64,000 bases of DNA from Streptomyces sp. CB00455 (GTDB lineage: Bacteria > Actinomycetota > Actinomycetes > Streptomycetales > Streptomycetaceae), in NCBI RefSeq assembly GCF_001905445.1, contig NZ_LIVQ01000008.1:62001-126000 (forward strand), in the 5' to 3' direction. Numbering within the stretch: position 1 is the stretch's first letter; the number at the start of each line of letters is the position of its first letter. A program made the translations under genes and the position numbers. Positions 29,286-39,900 of the stretch are shown here, piece after piece. The notes beneath the pieces are model-generated. The model saw only the letters and a program-made list of their open reading frames with translations, searched no databases and was not told where the DNA came from.

Positions 29286-32200
29286 CAACGCTGTCCCGCC
29301 TCTTCGACTACCACGTGCACGTTGCTGCCTCCCATGCCGAACGAGCTGACGCCGACCCGGGCCGGCGTCCCCTCGCGTGTTTCCCATGTCTGTGCTGCGG
29401 CCTGGATCCGGAACGGACTGCCGTCGAGGTCGAGCATCGGATTCGGCGTCCGCAGGTCCACCAGGCCGGGGAGCGTGCGGTGACGCATCGCCAACAGGAC
29501 CTTCACGACGCCGGCGACGCCCGCCGCGGCCTCCAGATGGCCGATGTTCGTCTTGACCGACCCGAGGCCGGTGCGTCCCGCGACCACCGGGATCCCCCAG
29601 TCGGCGTACAGGCGGCCGAACGCCTCCTTGAGGGCGTCGATCTCGATCGGGTCGCCGAGCGGGGTCCCCGTGCCGTGTGCCTCGATGTAGTCGATCGTGT
29701 CGGGCGCGACCCCGGCCGACCGGTGTGCGGCGAGCACGACGTCGCGCTGCGCCTGCGGGTTAGGGACCGTGAGCGAATGGGTGTGCCCGCCGTGGTTCTC
29801 CGCCGAGCCGATCAGCACTCCGTGCACCGGGTCTCCGTCGGCCAGGGCCCGGTCGAGCAGTTTGAGGGCGAGGAGCACGACGCCCTCACCCCTGCCGTAG
29901 CCGTCCGCGCGCTCGTCGAAGGTCTTGCAGCGGCCGTCGGGGCTGAGCATTCCGGCGCGCCGCAGGCCGGTGAACCCGTGCGGGGACAACAGGAGGTTGG
30001 CTCCGCCGGCCAGGGCCATGTCGCAGTCCCCCTGCTGGAGGGCGCGGGCCGCGCGGTGCACGGCCACGAGCGAGCTGGAGCAGGCCGTGTCGAAGACGGC
30101 GCTGGGGCCGTGCAGGTCGAACACGTAGGAGATGCGGTTGGCCGCGATCGAGGGGACGTTGCCGATCAGGAAGTGGTCGCCCATCTCCGGCGAGCCCGGG
30201 CCGAGCAGGCTCAGGTAGTCCGTGCCGCTGAGTCCGACGAACACCCCCGTGCGGCTGCCGGTGAGCGCGTCCGGGACCTGGCCGGAATCGAGCACCGCCT
30301 CGTGCGCGGCGTGCAGCAGCAGACGCTGCTGGGGGTCCATCTGTGCCGCTTCCCGGGGGGAGATGCGGAAGAGCGCGGCGTCGAAGGCGTCCACGTCCTC
30401 GACGAAGGAGCCGCGCAGGCCCTGCGGGAACACCCGCGCGGAGAAGCCCCGCTCCATGGGGTACGGCCGGGTGAGGTCGCGTCCGGCGGCCAGGTGCTGC
30501 CAGAACTCCTCCAGGCCGCAGGAGGAGGGCAGTCGTCCGCCGATGCCCACGACGGCCACCGGCGCGAACCCGCTCTGCGCGGCGGCCGCCGCGACCACCG
30601 GCTCGGACGTGGTCCGGGGGGCGGCCCGGCGGTCCGTCGTGGTGAACGCCTCGGGGTGGGCCGCACTCAGGTGGGCGGCAAGCGAGGTGAGGTCCGGACG
30701 TGCGTAGAAGACAGTCGGGCGCACCGTGACGCCGAACCGCTCGCGCAGCGCCACCGCGAGGCGGGTGAAGCCGATCGAATCGAACCCGACCTCGCCCAGC
30801 GGCCGGTCGAGGGGGACCTCCTCCTCGGGCAGCCCGGCGACGGCCGCCGCGCTCTGGCGCAGCCGCTCCGCCAGGTCCCCGTGGCCGGCCGGCCGGGGCC
30901 GCCGACCGGGTTCCCCCTGCCGTTCACCGGAGCGGTCCTCGTGTCCGAAGCGGCGTACGAGTTCCTCGATCGGCAGGCGCGTCAGCGGACCGTTGTCCAC
31001 CTTCGCGTTGGGGGTCAGGGGGAAGCGCGCCAGGGCGACCGTGCGGGAGGGGACCATGTACGCGGGCAGCCAGGCCCGGATCCGGTCGACCGCGGCCTCC
31101 GCGGCCTCCGGGGCGGCCCGTACGAAGGCCACCAGCCGCGGTTGCCCGGGCAGGTCCTCGCGTACGGCCACCCGGACGTCGCCGATGCCCTCGCCGTCGC
31201 CCGCCGCTCCGGCGCGCCGGACGGCGGCCTCGATCTCGCCCAGTTCGATGCGGTGGCCGCGCAGCTTGACCTGACGGTCGGCGCGCCCGAGCAGCACCAT
31301 GTCCCCGTCGGCCGACCAGCGTGCGAGATCGCCGGTGCGGTAGAGACGTTCCCCGGTCGCCGGGTCGTGCACGAAGCGTTCGGCGGTCAGCTCCGGCTTG
31401 CCGCGGTAACCGCGGGCGACGCCGTCGCCGCCGATGAGCAGTTCGCCGACCGCGCCGAAGGGCACGGGGGCGCCGTCGGGACCGGCGGTGCGGAAGGTGG
31501 TGTTGCCGAGCGGGGTACCGACGGTGACGGGTCCGCCCCGCCGGATCCGCTGGGCGGAGGACCAGATGGTCGTCTCGGTCGGCCCGTACATGTTCCACAG
31601 CTCGTCGCACCGGTCCAGCAACCGGCCCGCGAGGTCGGCGGTGAGCGCCTCCCCGCCGCACAGCAGCCGGCGCACGCGTCCGGTCCAGCCGGCGTGCAGC
31701 AGCATCTCCCAGGTGGCCGGGGTGGCCTGGACGACCGTCGCGCCGGCGGCGCCGATGAGGTCGGCCAGGGCGAACCCGTCCCGGACCACGTCCTCGGACG
31801 CGATGTGGACGGTGGCGCCCCGGGTCAGCGGGAGCAGCAGTTCCAGACCCGAGATGTCGAACCCGGCGGTGGTCACCGCCAGCAGGGTGTCGTCCTCGGA
31901 GCAGCCGGGCCGCTCGGCCGTCGCGACCAGCAGGTTGACCAGGTTGCCGTGGCAGACCTCGACACCCTTGGGCTCGCCGGTGGATCCGGAGGTGTACAGG
32001 ACGTACGCGAGGTCGTCGTCACGGCGGGCGACCGGGGCCACGGTCTGTGCCTCGGGCTCCAGGCCGGTCAGGGGCACGCGCACGCCGGGTGCGTCCTCGG
32101 GCAGCCGTTCGGCCAGGTGCGGATCGACGATCACGGCGACCGGTGCCGCGTCGGCGGTGATGTGGGCGAGCCGGGCCGCCGGGAACTCCGGGTCGAGGGG

Positions 32201-33967
32201 GACGTAGGCGGCCCCGGCGGCCTGGACCGCGAGCAGGGCCACGACCAGCGCGGCCCGGCGGGCGACGAGGACGCCCACGACGTCGCCCGGGCGCACGCCG
32301 TGCTCCGTGAGGATCCGGGTGAGGGCGTGTACCTGCCCGGCGAGTTCTCCATAGGTCAACGAGCCCGTCGCGTCGACGAGGGCGGTGCGCCCGGGGCCGC
32401 GCCGGGCGCGGGCGAGGACCAGGTCGGCGGCGGTGACGTCGCGCGGCCGTTCGGCGCGCGTGGCGTTGGCCCGTTCCACGGTGCGCCGTTCGGCAGGGGT
32501 GGCGGGATCGAGGTCCCCGAGGCGGACGGAGGGGTCGGCCGTCACCGTGTCCAGCAGCAGCCGATAGTGCTCGGCCAGCCGTTCGACGGTGGAGCGGTCG
32601 AAGCGCTCCGGGTCGTACTTGAGGTAGAGGAGCACCCCGGTGTCGCGCACGACCACCTCGACGACGAGGTCGTTCTCGCCCTCCTGGGTCAGGTCGAGCG
32701 CGTCGCGGAAGACGGTCTGCCCGGCCGCCATGTCCTGGTCTCCGCCGACTCCCTGCTGCATGTAGAAGCCGATGTCGAAGCCGGCCGCGGTGCCGGCCGT
32801 GCGGCGCAGGTCGTCGACGACGGAGGCGAAGGGGTACGCACTGTGCTCCTCGGCCTCCGCCATCCGGGCCCCGACCGCGGCCGTGAGCTCGCCGAAGCTG
32901 TGGTCGGGGTCGCAGTCCACGCGCAGGACCACCGGGTTGATCAGGTAGCCGACGGTGCGGTCGAAGCGCTGTGCGGGACGGCCGTCGGTGGGCACCATCA
33001 CGCTGAGGTCGCGGTGTCCCGAGTGGCGGTGCAGCAGGGCGAGGAACGCGCCGAGCACGACGCTGAAGGACGTCAGTCCGCCCGCACGGGCGGTGTCCTG
33101 GACGGCCGCCCAGGTGGAATGCGGGAGCCGCAGCTGCACCATCTCGCCGCCGGTGTGCGAGGCGGATCCGGTGCGCCGGCGATCTGCGAGCGCGTCCAGG
33201 ACCGGCCCCGTGGAGGCACCGGTCAGCCGGTCGAGCCACCAGCGCCGGTGCTCCTGCGTCTCCGGGGCGGCGAGCATGGTCCGCTGCCATTCCACGAACT
33301 CGGCGTAGGGGGCGGCGTCTTCGACCGGCGGCAGCTCACGGCCCTGGGCGAGCGCGTCGTGGCAGGCGACGATGTCGCGCAGCAGGAGGTGGCTGGAGAC
33401 CCCGTCGGTGATCAGGTGGTGGAACACCAGGAGCAGCAGGGTGGCGCCGCCGGGGGCGGTGACGAGCCACATCCGGTACAGCGGGTCCTGCTCCAGGTCG
33501 AACGGGCGGCGCACCAGGTTGCGCACGCGGGTGGCGAACTCCCCGTCCGTCACGTGGCCGAGGTCCAGTCGGGTCACCTCCGGGACGCGGCCGGTAACCT
33601 CCTGTACGGGCCCGGTGGCGTCCAGGCGTACGGAGACGCCCAGTTCCGGGTGCCGGCGCACCATCGCGGCCAGTGCCTCGACGAGCCGGTCCTCCTCCAC
33701 GTCCTGCCCGAGCCACAGGCCCAGCGGCAGGTTGTAGGAGACGGTCTGCGGGTCGTCGGCGTGCAGGGCCCACAGCGCTGCCTGCCCGCGGCTGAGCGGG
33801 TACGGCCCGGAAGGCGCCTTCATGACGGTGGCCGCCGGCAGGGCCGGTGCGGGGGCCGCGGCCGGTGCGGTCGTGTCGACCAGGCCCCGTACCAGCAGTT
33901 CGGCCACTTCGTCGGACAGCTTGCCGGCGGCGATCGCGGCCAGCAGTTCACGCAGGTCGGTGCTCAT
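29285..33967 (-). CDS. Hybrid NRPS-PKS, C-A-PCP-KS, glycine-like adenylation domain (gene C)
   Basis: 1,560 aa. ATG at 33967 overlaps the stop of gene B (ATGA). Residues 1-30 (LLAAIAAGKLSDEVAELLV) form a short helical docking element resembling the C-terminus of gene B. Condensation domain about 40-495 with HHLITDG; adenylation domain about 500-990 (YTSGSTGEPKG, MYGPTETT); PCP with GFDSIGF near nt 30780; KS about 1133-1558 (DTACSSSL, HGTGT, NIGHLEAA). My hand-read A-domain code is D-I-L-(A or Q)-L-G-M-I-W-K, close to the known glycine code DILQLGLIWK. The Asp that anchors an alpha-amino group is present, which argues against beta-alanine. The protein stops right after the KS (NVHVVVEEAGQR), and the KS-flanking domain is at the start of gene D. 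KirAIII-like: condenses the finished acid with glycine and passes it to the next PKS module. Confidence 0.95.
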   Translation of the reverse strand: MSTDLRELLAAIAAGKLSDEVAELLVRGLVDTTAPAAAPAPALPAATVMKAPSGPYPLSRGQAALWALHADDPQTVSYNLPLGLWLGQDVEEDRLVEALAAMVRRHPELGVSVRLDATGPVQEVTGRVPEVTRLDLGHVTDGEFATRVRNLVRRPFDLEQDPLYRMWLVTAPGGATLLLLVFHHLITDGVSSHLLLRDIVACHDALAQGRELPPVEDAAPYAEFVEWQRTMLAAPETQEHRRWWLDRLTGASTGPVLDALADRRRTGSASHTGGEMVQLRLPHSTWAAVQDTARAGGLTSFSVVLGAFLALLHRHSGHRDLSVMVPTDGRPAQRFDRTVGYLINPVVLRVDCDPDHSFGELTAAVGARMAEAEEHSAYPFASVVDDLRRTAGTAAGFDIGFYMQQGVGGDQDMAAGQTVFRDALDLTQEGENDLVVEVVVRDTGVLLYLKYDPERFDRSTVERLAEHYRLLLDTVTADPSVRLGDLDPATPAERRTVERANATRAERPRDVTAADLVLARARRGPGRTALVDATGSLTYGELAGQVHALTRILTEHGVRPGDVVGVLVARRAALVVALLAVQAAGAAYVPLDPEFPAARLAHITADAAPVAVIVDPHLAERLPEDAPGVRVPLTGLEPEAQTVAPVARRDDDLAYVLYTSGSTGEPKGVEVCHGNLVNLLVATAERPGCSEDDTLLAVTTAGFDISGLELLLPLTRGATVHIASEDVVRDGFALADLIGAAGATVVQATPATWEMLLHAGWTGRVRRLLCGGEALTADLAGRLLDRCDELWNMYGPTETTIWSSAQRIRRGGPVTVGTPLGNTTFRTAGPDGAPVPFGAVGELLIGGDGVARGYRGKPELTAERFVHDPATGERLYRTGDLARWSADGDMVLLGRADRQVKLRGHRIELGEIEAAVRRAGAAGDGEGIGDVRVAVREDLPGQPRLVAFVRAAPEAAEAAVDRIRAWLPAYMVPSRTVALARFPLTPNAKVDNGPLTRLPIEELVRRFGHEDRSGERQGEPGRRPRPAGHGDLAERLRQSAAAVAGLPEEEVPLDRPLGEVGFDSIGFTRLAVALRERFGVTVRPTVFYARPDLTSLAAHLSAAHPEAFTTTDRRAAPRTTSEPVVAAAAAQSGFAPVAVVGIGGRLPSSCGLEEFWQHLAAGRDLTRPYPMERGFSARVFPQGLRGSFVEDVDAFDAALFRISPREAAQMDPQQRLLLHAAHEAVLDSGQVPDALTGSRTGVFVGLSGTDYLSLLGPGSPEMGDHFLIGNVPSIAANRISYVFDLHGPSAVFDTACSSSLVAVHRAARALQQGDCDMALAGGANLLLSPHGFTGLRRAGMLSPDGRCKTFDERADGYGRGEGVVLLALKLLDRALADGDPVHGVLIGSAENHGGHTHSLTVPNPQAQRDVVLAAHRSAGVAPDTIDYIEAHGTGTPLGDPIEIDALKEAFGRLYADWGIPVVAGRTGLGSVKTNIGHLEAAAGVAGVVKVLLAMRHRTLPGLVDLRTPNPMLDLDGSPFRIQAAAQTWETREGTPARVGVSSFGMGGSNVHVVVEEAGQR

Positions 33968-36900
33968 CGGCCCGCCCCTCCTTCGAGTACGGCCAGCGCG
34001 TCGTCCACGCGGACGGTTCCGTCGCGCAGACCGGCCAGCAGAGCGGCCACCTGGTCCGCCGCGGGTGCGGCGGCGGGGGCGGGGCCCAGCTCCTGCTCCT
34101 GCTCCTGCGTCTGCGTCTGCTCTTGTGGCACGGGCAGTGGCCCGTACGCCTCGAACACGGCTCGGGCCACCGCCCGTACCGTCTGGGCCACCCCGAACAT
34201 CCGGGTGGGCACCTCCACCTGGTAGTCCGCGCCGAGGCGACGGCTCAGCCGGCGCAGGCCCAGCGAATCCACTCCCGCGTCCGACAGCGCCCGGTCCAGG
34301 GGCAGGCGTTCGGGCCGCATGCCCAAGTGGGCCGCGAGGAGCCCGCGTACGTGCGTGCGGACGGCGCCCTCGGCGTCGTCTCCGGCGGGAGTCCCGGCCC
34401 CGGCCGACCGCGCGGGCACGGGCGTCTCCACGACGGCAGGTGTCCGCGCCGGGGCCACGACGCCGGTCGCGGTCTCCGATCCGGCACGGGTATGCGGTCC
34501 GACCTCGGTGTCGGTGGCCGCATCCGCCACCGCGGTGTCCGCATCCGCCTCGACCGCGGTGTCGGCGACCAGGCCGGCTTGGGCCGCCTGGTGGGCGTCG
34601 AAGCGGGCTCCGGGCGTGAGCCAGTAGCTCTCCCGGGCGAAGGGGTAGGTGGGTGCGGGCACCCGCCGGGGCGCCGTCCCCGGCCAAAGCTCCGCCCAGT
34701 CGATCGGGGCGCCCCCGACCCACAGCCGGGCGACCTTGTCCAGTCGGCCCGCGTCCACCACGGCCCGCAGGTACCGGCTGCCCTCGGGGCCGTCCAGCAG
34801 CAGGGCGGTGGTGGCGTCGTTGCCGTCCCCCGCGAAGACGCCGGGGGCCGCTTTGCCGGCCTGCCACGCCTCCAGTGCGGCCACCAGCGCACGGGTCGAG
34901 TCGGCGACGACCGCGAGACGCTCCGGGAAGGCCTCCCGGCCGGTGCCCAGGGTGTGGGCCAGGGCCGCCGGGTCCACGTCCTGGTGGTCCGCGGCCCAAC
35001 GGGCCAGGCGCATCGCGTAGTCGCGCAGCCGCTCCGGGGTCTTCGCCGACAGGACGAACAGCCGCTCCCCCGCCGCCGGAAGGACGGACGCCTCCCGGAA
35101 CTCCTCCACCACCAGGTGCGCGTTGACCCCGCCGAGGCCGAAGGAGCTCACTCCCGCCCTCAGCGGTGCCTCGGCGCCGTCGGCCGTGCGGACCCGGTTC
35201 CAGGGCTCGTTCCCGGACGGCAGGAGCAGCGGGCTGCCGTCGAGACGCAGGTGCGGGTTGAGCTTCTCCAGGTGGATGTTGCCGGGGATCGAACCGTGGC
35301 GCATCGCGAGCAGGGCCTTGATCAGGCCCGTGACGCCCGCGGCCGCCTCCAGGTGGCCGGTGTTGGTCTTCACCGCGCCCAGCACCACGTGCGGCCGCCC
35401 CGGTGCCGCGCCGTGATCGGCGTACAGCTCTGCGAAGGCCGACTTCAGGCCCTCGACCTCGACGGGGTCGCCGAGTTCGGTGCCGGTGCCGTGGGTCTCC
35501 ACGTAGCCGACGGTCCGCGGGTCCACACCGGCGCGGCGGTGCGCCTTGACGATGCAGGCGGCCTGCGCGTCCGGGTTCGGGGCGGTCAGCGAGTTGGTGC
35601 GGCCGCCGTGGTTGACGGCGCTGCCCCGCAGGACCGCGTGGATGACGTCGCCGTCGGCGATCGCCGCGTCGAGGCGCTTGAGCACCACCACGCCCACACC
35701 CTCGGCACGGACGATGCCGTTGGCGCGCGCGTCGAAGGTACGGCAGCGGCCGTCCGGGCTCAGCATGTCGGCCTGGCTCATGTCCACGAACAGCGTCGGC
35801 GAGGCGATGACGTTCACGCCGCCCGCCAGCGCGACCTCGCAGTCGCCGGCGCGGATCGCCTCGGCCGCCCGGTGCACGGCGACGAGCGAGGAGGAGCAGG
35901 CGGTGTCGATGGTCTCGCTGGGGCCGTGCAGGTCCAGCAGGTACGAGACCCGGTTGGACATGATCGCGTGGGCCCTGCCCACCGTGCTGTAGCCGTCGAG
36001 CGGGACGCCGAGGGCGTGCTGGAGCTCGAAGTAGTCGTAGGTGCTGCTGCCGATGAAGACGCCCGTGTCGGTGCCGGCGAGCGCGGACGGCCGGATGCCG
36101 GCGTTCTCGATCGCACTCCAGGCCGCCTCCAGCACGAGCCGGTGCTGCGGGTCCATCGCCACGGCCTCGTGGGGGGAGATGCCGAAGAACTGCGGGTCGA
36201 ACAGGTCGACCCGGGGCAGGAACCCTCCCCACTTCGCCGTCGTGCGGAACTCGCCGGGGGTCGGCTCCCCGTGCAGGCGGCGCCAGTCCCAGCGGTCGGC
36301 CGGGATCTCGCCGACGAGGTCGTCGCCCGCCGTCAGGTGCGCCCAGAACGCGTCCAGGTCGTCCGAGCCGGGGAGCATTCCGGCCATGCCGACGATGGCG
36401 ACGGCGACGGGGCCGCCGGTGACGGGCACCGGAGCGGCGGCGCGGACGGAGGCTGCCGGGAAGTCCTCCACGGCCACGGCCTGCCCGCGGGCCCGTGCGG
36501 GTCCGGGGGCCGGTTCGGGTCCGGGGGCCGGTTCGGCTGCCGGAGCCGGGCCGGGCGCCGGGGTGCCGTCGGATGCCGCGGTCCCGTCGGACACCGGGGC
36601 CCCGGCGGGTGCGTCGTCGCTCCAGTGCCGCGCGAGAGCCGCTCCGTGGTGCTGGAGGATCTTGCCGATCAGGTCGTCGGCGGTGGCCACGCCGAAGAAC
36701 GTGGCCGGGGTCAGGTCGAGGTCCCAGCGCGCGTTCATCCGGGAGCTCAGCCTCGTGTACGTGATCGAGTCGAAGCCGAACCGGCTGAGCAGGTCGTCCG
36801 GCGCGAGTTCCCCGGGCCGGATGCCGGCCACCTCGCGCAGGACGGCCAGCATCTCGTCGGCCGCCGCGGCGCGCCAGGAAGACCCGGCCTCGGGCGTGGC

Positions 36901-39900
36901 CGCGGCGGCAGGCTGCTGCCGTACGTCCGCACCGGCCGCCGGAACACCGATCCGGCCGAGGAACTCGTCCGTGCCCGAGACCACTGCCACCTGAACCTCC
37001 TGTCGGCCGAGCACCCGGCTCAGCGCTTCGAATCCCGCCTCCGGCGAGAGCGGGTGGACCCCTGCCGCGGTCAGCCGGCCCAGGTGGCGCTCGGTGAGGG
37101 CGGAGCCCGACCAGGCCCCCCAGTTCACGACGCGGACGGGGTAGGGAAGCCGCGCGGCGAGCGCGCGGCCGATGGCGTCCTGGGCGGTGCACCCGGCCGC
37201 GTAGGCCGCCTGGCCGGGGTTGCCGAGGAAGGACTGCACCGAGGAGAACAACGCCAGGAAGTCCGGCCGCCGGTCGCCCAGTGCATCGGCGAGGGCCTCG
37301 GTGGTGCGGCTCTTCGCCGCCATGCCCCGCAGGAACCACTCCTCGTCCATGGCCGCCAGCGACCGGTCGCTGGGCACGGTCACCGAGTGCAGGACCCCGT
37401 GGACGACGCCCACCCGGTCGAGCACGGCGCGGATGTGACCCGGTTCCGAGGCGTCCGCCCGGTGGACCTCCACCCGGGTGCCCGAGGGGTCGAGGGCCCT
37501 GATCCGGGCCGCCCGGTCCTCGTCCGGCGCGGAACGCCCGACGAGGACGACCCGGGCGCGGTGACGCCGTACGAGCTGCTCGGCGATGTCCAGACCGACG
37601 TCGCCGGTCCCGCCGACGATCACGTACGTACCGCCCTCGCGCAGGACGGGCGCGGCCCCGGCCGTCGCGTCGACGGGCTGGAGCACCTCCCGGTACCAGC
37701 GGCCGGCCTGCAGTGCGTAGTCGCCGGGGGCGGCGACGGGGAGCGCCGTCGGGTCCTCGGGGCCGATGTCGACGGTGGCCACCCGCCAGCGCTCGCACTC
37801 GCTCCGCACCGACCGGGCGAGGCCCAGTGCCGCGGCGGACGCCGGGTCGGTCGCGGCGCGGGTCACGACGGTCAGCGCGAGTTCGCCGCCCGCTCCGGGG
37901 CGTGCCTGGAGGTGGTGGACGATCCGGAAGAGGTCGAGGACCCCGCGCTCGCCCTCGATCACGGCGTGGACCGCGACGGGGGTCGGCAGGGACTCCAGCG
38001 GCGCCGCGCCGATCCGGTGGATCTCGGCCCCCGGCAGCTCCGCGGGGCCGAGCACCCAGACCGGGCCGGTGACCGGCCCGCGCAGGGCCACGTCGGCGAC
38101 GGGCTGCCGGCGCGGGGCGTAGACACCTGCCCGGACCGGGGGCGCCGACGCCGGGGCCGTGCTCACCGGGAACGGGACCGCTGCCGCGGGGGCGGCGTCC
38201 GCCTCCGGACGGGGGGTCGCCACGGGGTCGGCCCAGCACCGGCGGCGTTCGAACGGGTAGGTGGGCAGCGGGATCGAGACCCCGCCCGTCGGCCAGTCGA
38301 CCGCGTCTCCGGCCACCCAGCGGTCGGCGTCCGTCCCGCCCGCGGGCCGGGCCAGCGCGGGGTGGTCCGCGCCGCCGGCGGCGGCCTTCAGGGCGGCGGC
38401 GAGCGTGGCCCGGTCGGCGGCGGTGACCGCGAGCCGCTCCGCCATGGCGTCGCGGCCGTGCTGGAGGGTGTGTGCCACGTCGGCCAGTTCCGGTGTCCGG
38501 TCCGCCGTTTCGACGGCAGCAAGCAGTGCGGCCGCGTACCGGCGCAGGGCGTGCGGGGTGCGCGCGGACAGCGGGAACACCCAGGGGCCGTGCGGCCGCC
38601 GTACCTCGGGCGCGGCTCCGGCCTCCTCCAGGACGACGTGGGCGTTGACGCCCCCGTAGCCGAAGGAGCTGACGCCCGCGCGGCGCGGCCCGGCGGCCGG
38701 CAGCGGCCAGGCCCGCGCCGAACGGAGCAACTGGAAGGGGCTGCCGTCGAGGCGCAGGTGCGGGTTCGGTTCCCGCAGTCCGGCCAGGGGCGGCTGCACG
38801 CCGTGCTCCATCGCGAGGAGCACCTTGATCACTCCGGCGGCGCCGGCAGCGGATTCCAGGTGGCCGATGTTGGCCTTGACCGCTCCGAGTGCACAGTACG
38901 GCTCGGCCGGCGGGGGCGTGCCCCGGCGGCTCAGCAGTTCGTCGAAGGCCATCCGCAGGCCGTTGATCTCCACGGGGTCGCCGAGCTCCGTGCCGGTGCC
39001 GTGCGTCTCGAGGTAGCCCAGGGTGGCCGGGTCGGTTCCGGCACGCTCGTGGGCCCGTACGATCATCGCCGCCTGGGCGGCCGGGTTGGGCGCGGTCAGG
39101 GACCGGGCCCGGCCCCCGTGGTTGACGGCGCTGCCGCGCAGCCAGGCCCGGACCTGCCGGCCCTCGGCCCGCTCGGCGCGGGCCAGCACCACGAAGCCGT
39201 AGCCCTCGCCGCGTACGAAGCCGTCCGCGCCGGCGTCGAAGGTCCGGCACCGTCCGGTCGGGCTCAGCATGCCTGTGCTGCTGAGGAGGACGTGGTTGTA
39301 CGGGGACAGCACCAGGTTGACCCCGCCGGCTACCGCGATGTCGCATTCGCCCGAGCGGATGGACTCGGCGGCCCGGTGGATGGCGACCAGGGAGCTGGAG
39401 CAGCCGGTGTTGACCGGTTCGCTCGGCCCGTGCAGGTCGAGCTGGTAGGAGACCCGGTTGACCAGGATGGAGTGCGCGGTGGCGGTGGCGGCGTGCGCGT
39501 CGACCGCCAGGCCGGCGGTCTTGCGGATCTCGTCGTAGTCGCTCGATCCCGCCCCGACGAACAGTCCGACGTCGGCTCCCGCGAGGCTGCCCGGCGCCAG
39601 GCCGGCGTCCTCCAGGGCCGTCCAGACCCCTTCCAGCACCAATCGCTGCTGGGGGTCCATACCCTCGGCCTCGTGCGGGGAGATGCCGAAAAAGAGGGGG
39701 TCGAAGCGGTCGACGTCGTGGATGAAACCGCCGTGGCTCGCGTGTACGCCCTCCGGGAGCGCGTGGCGGTCCCAGCGTTCCGCGGGGACGTCGGTGACCA
39801 GGTCGTCCCCGTCCACCAGGTGGTCCCAGAACTCGCCGAGGTCGGCGCTGCCGGGCATCCGTCCGCTCATGCCGATGACGGCTATCGCCTCCGGGTCGAC

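Noticed and set aside
30990..32460. Adenylation domain of gene C as the beta-alanine activator
   Set aside because: The Asp for the alpha-amino group is present and the code is near glycine. Beta-alanine A domains usually lack this Asp.
29285..39346. Open frame running upstream of gene C to 39346, suggesting a 3,353-aa protein
   Set aside because: The part above 33967 is in a different frame from gene B's domains and is low-complexity. The ATG at 33967 overlaps gene B's stop and is followed by a docking motif and the C domain.
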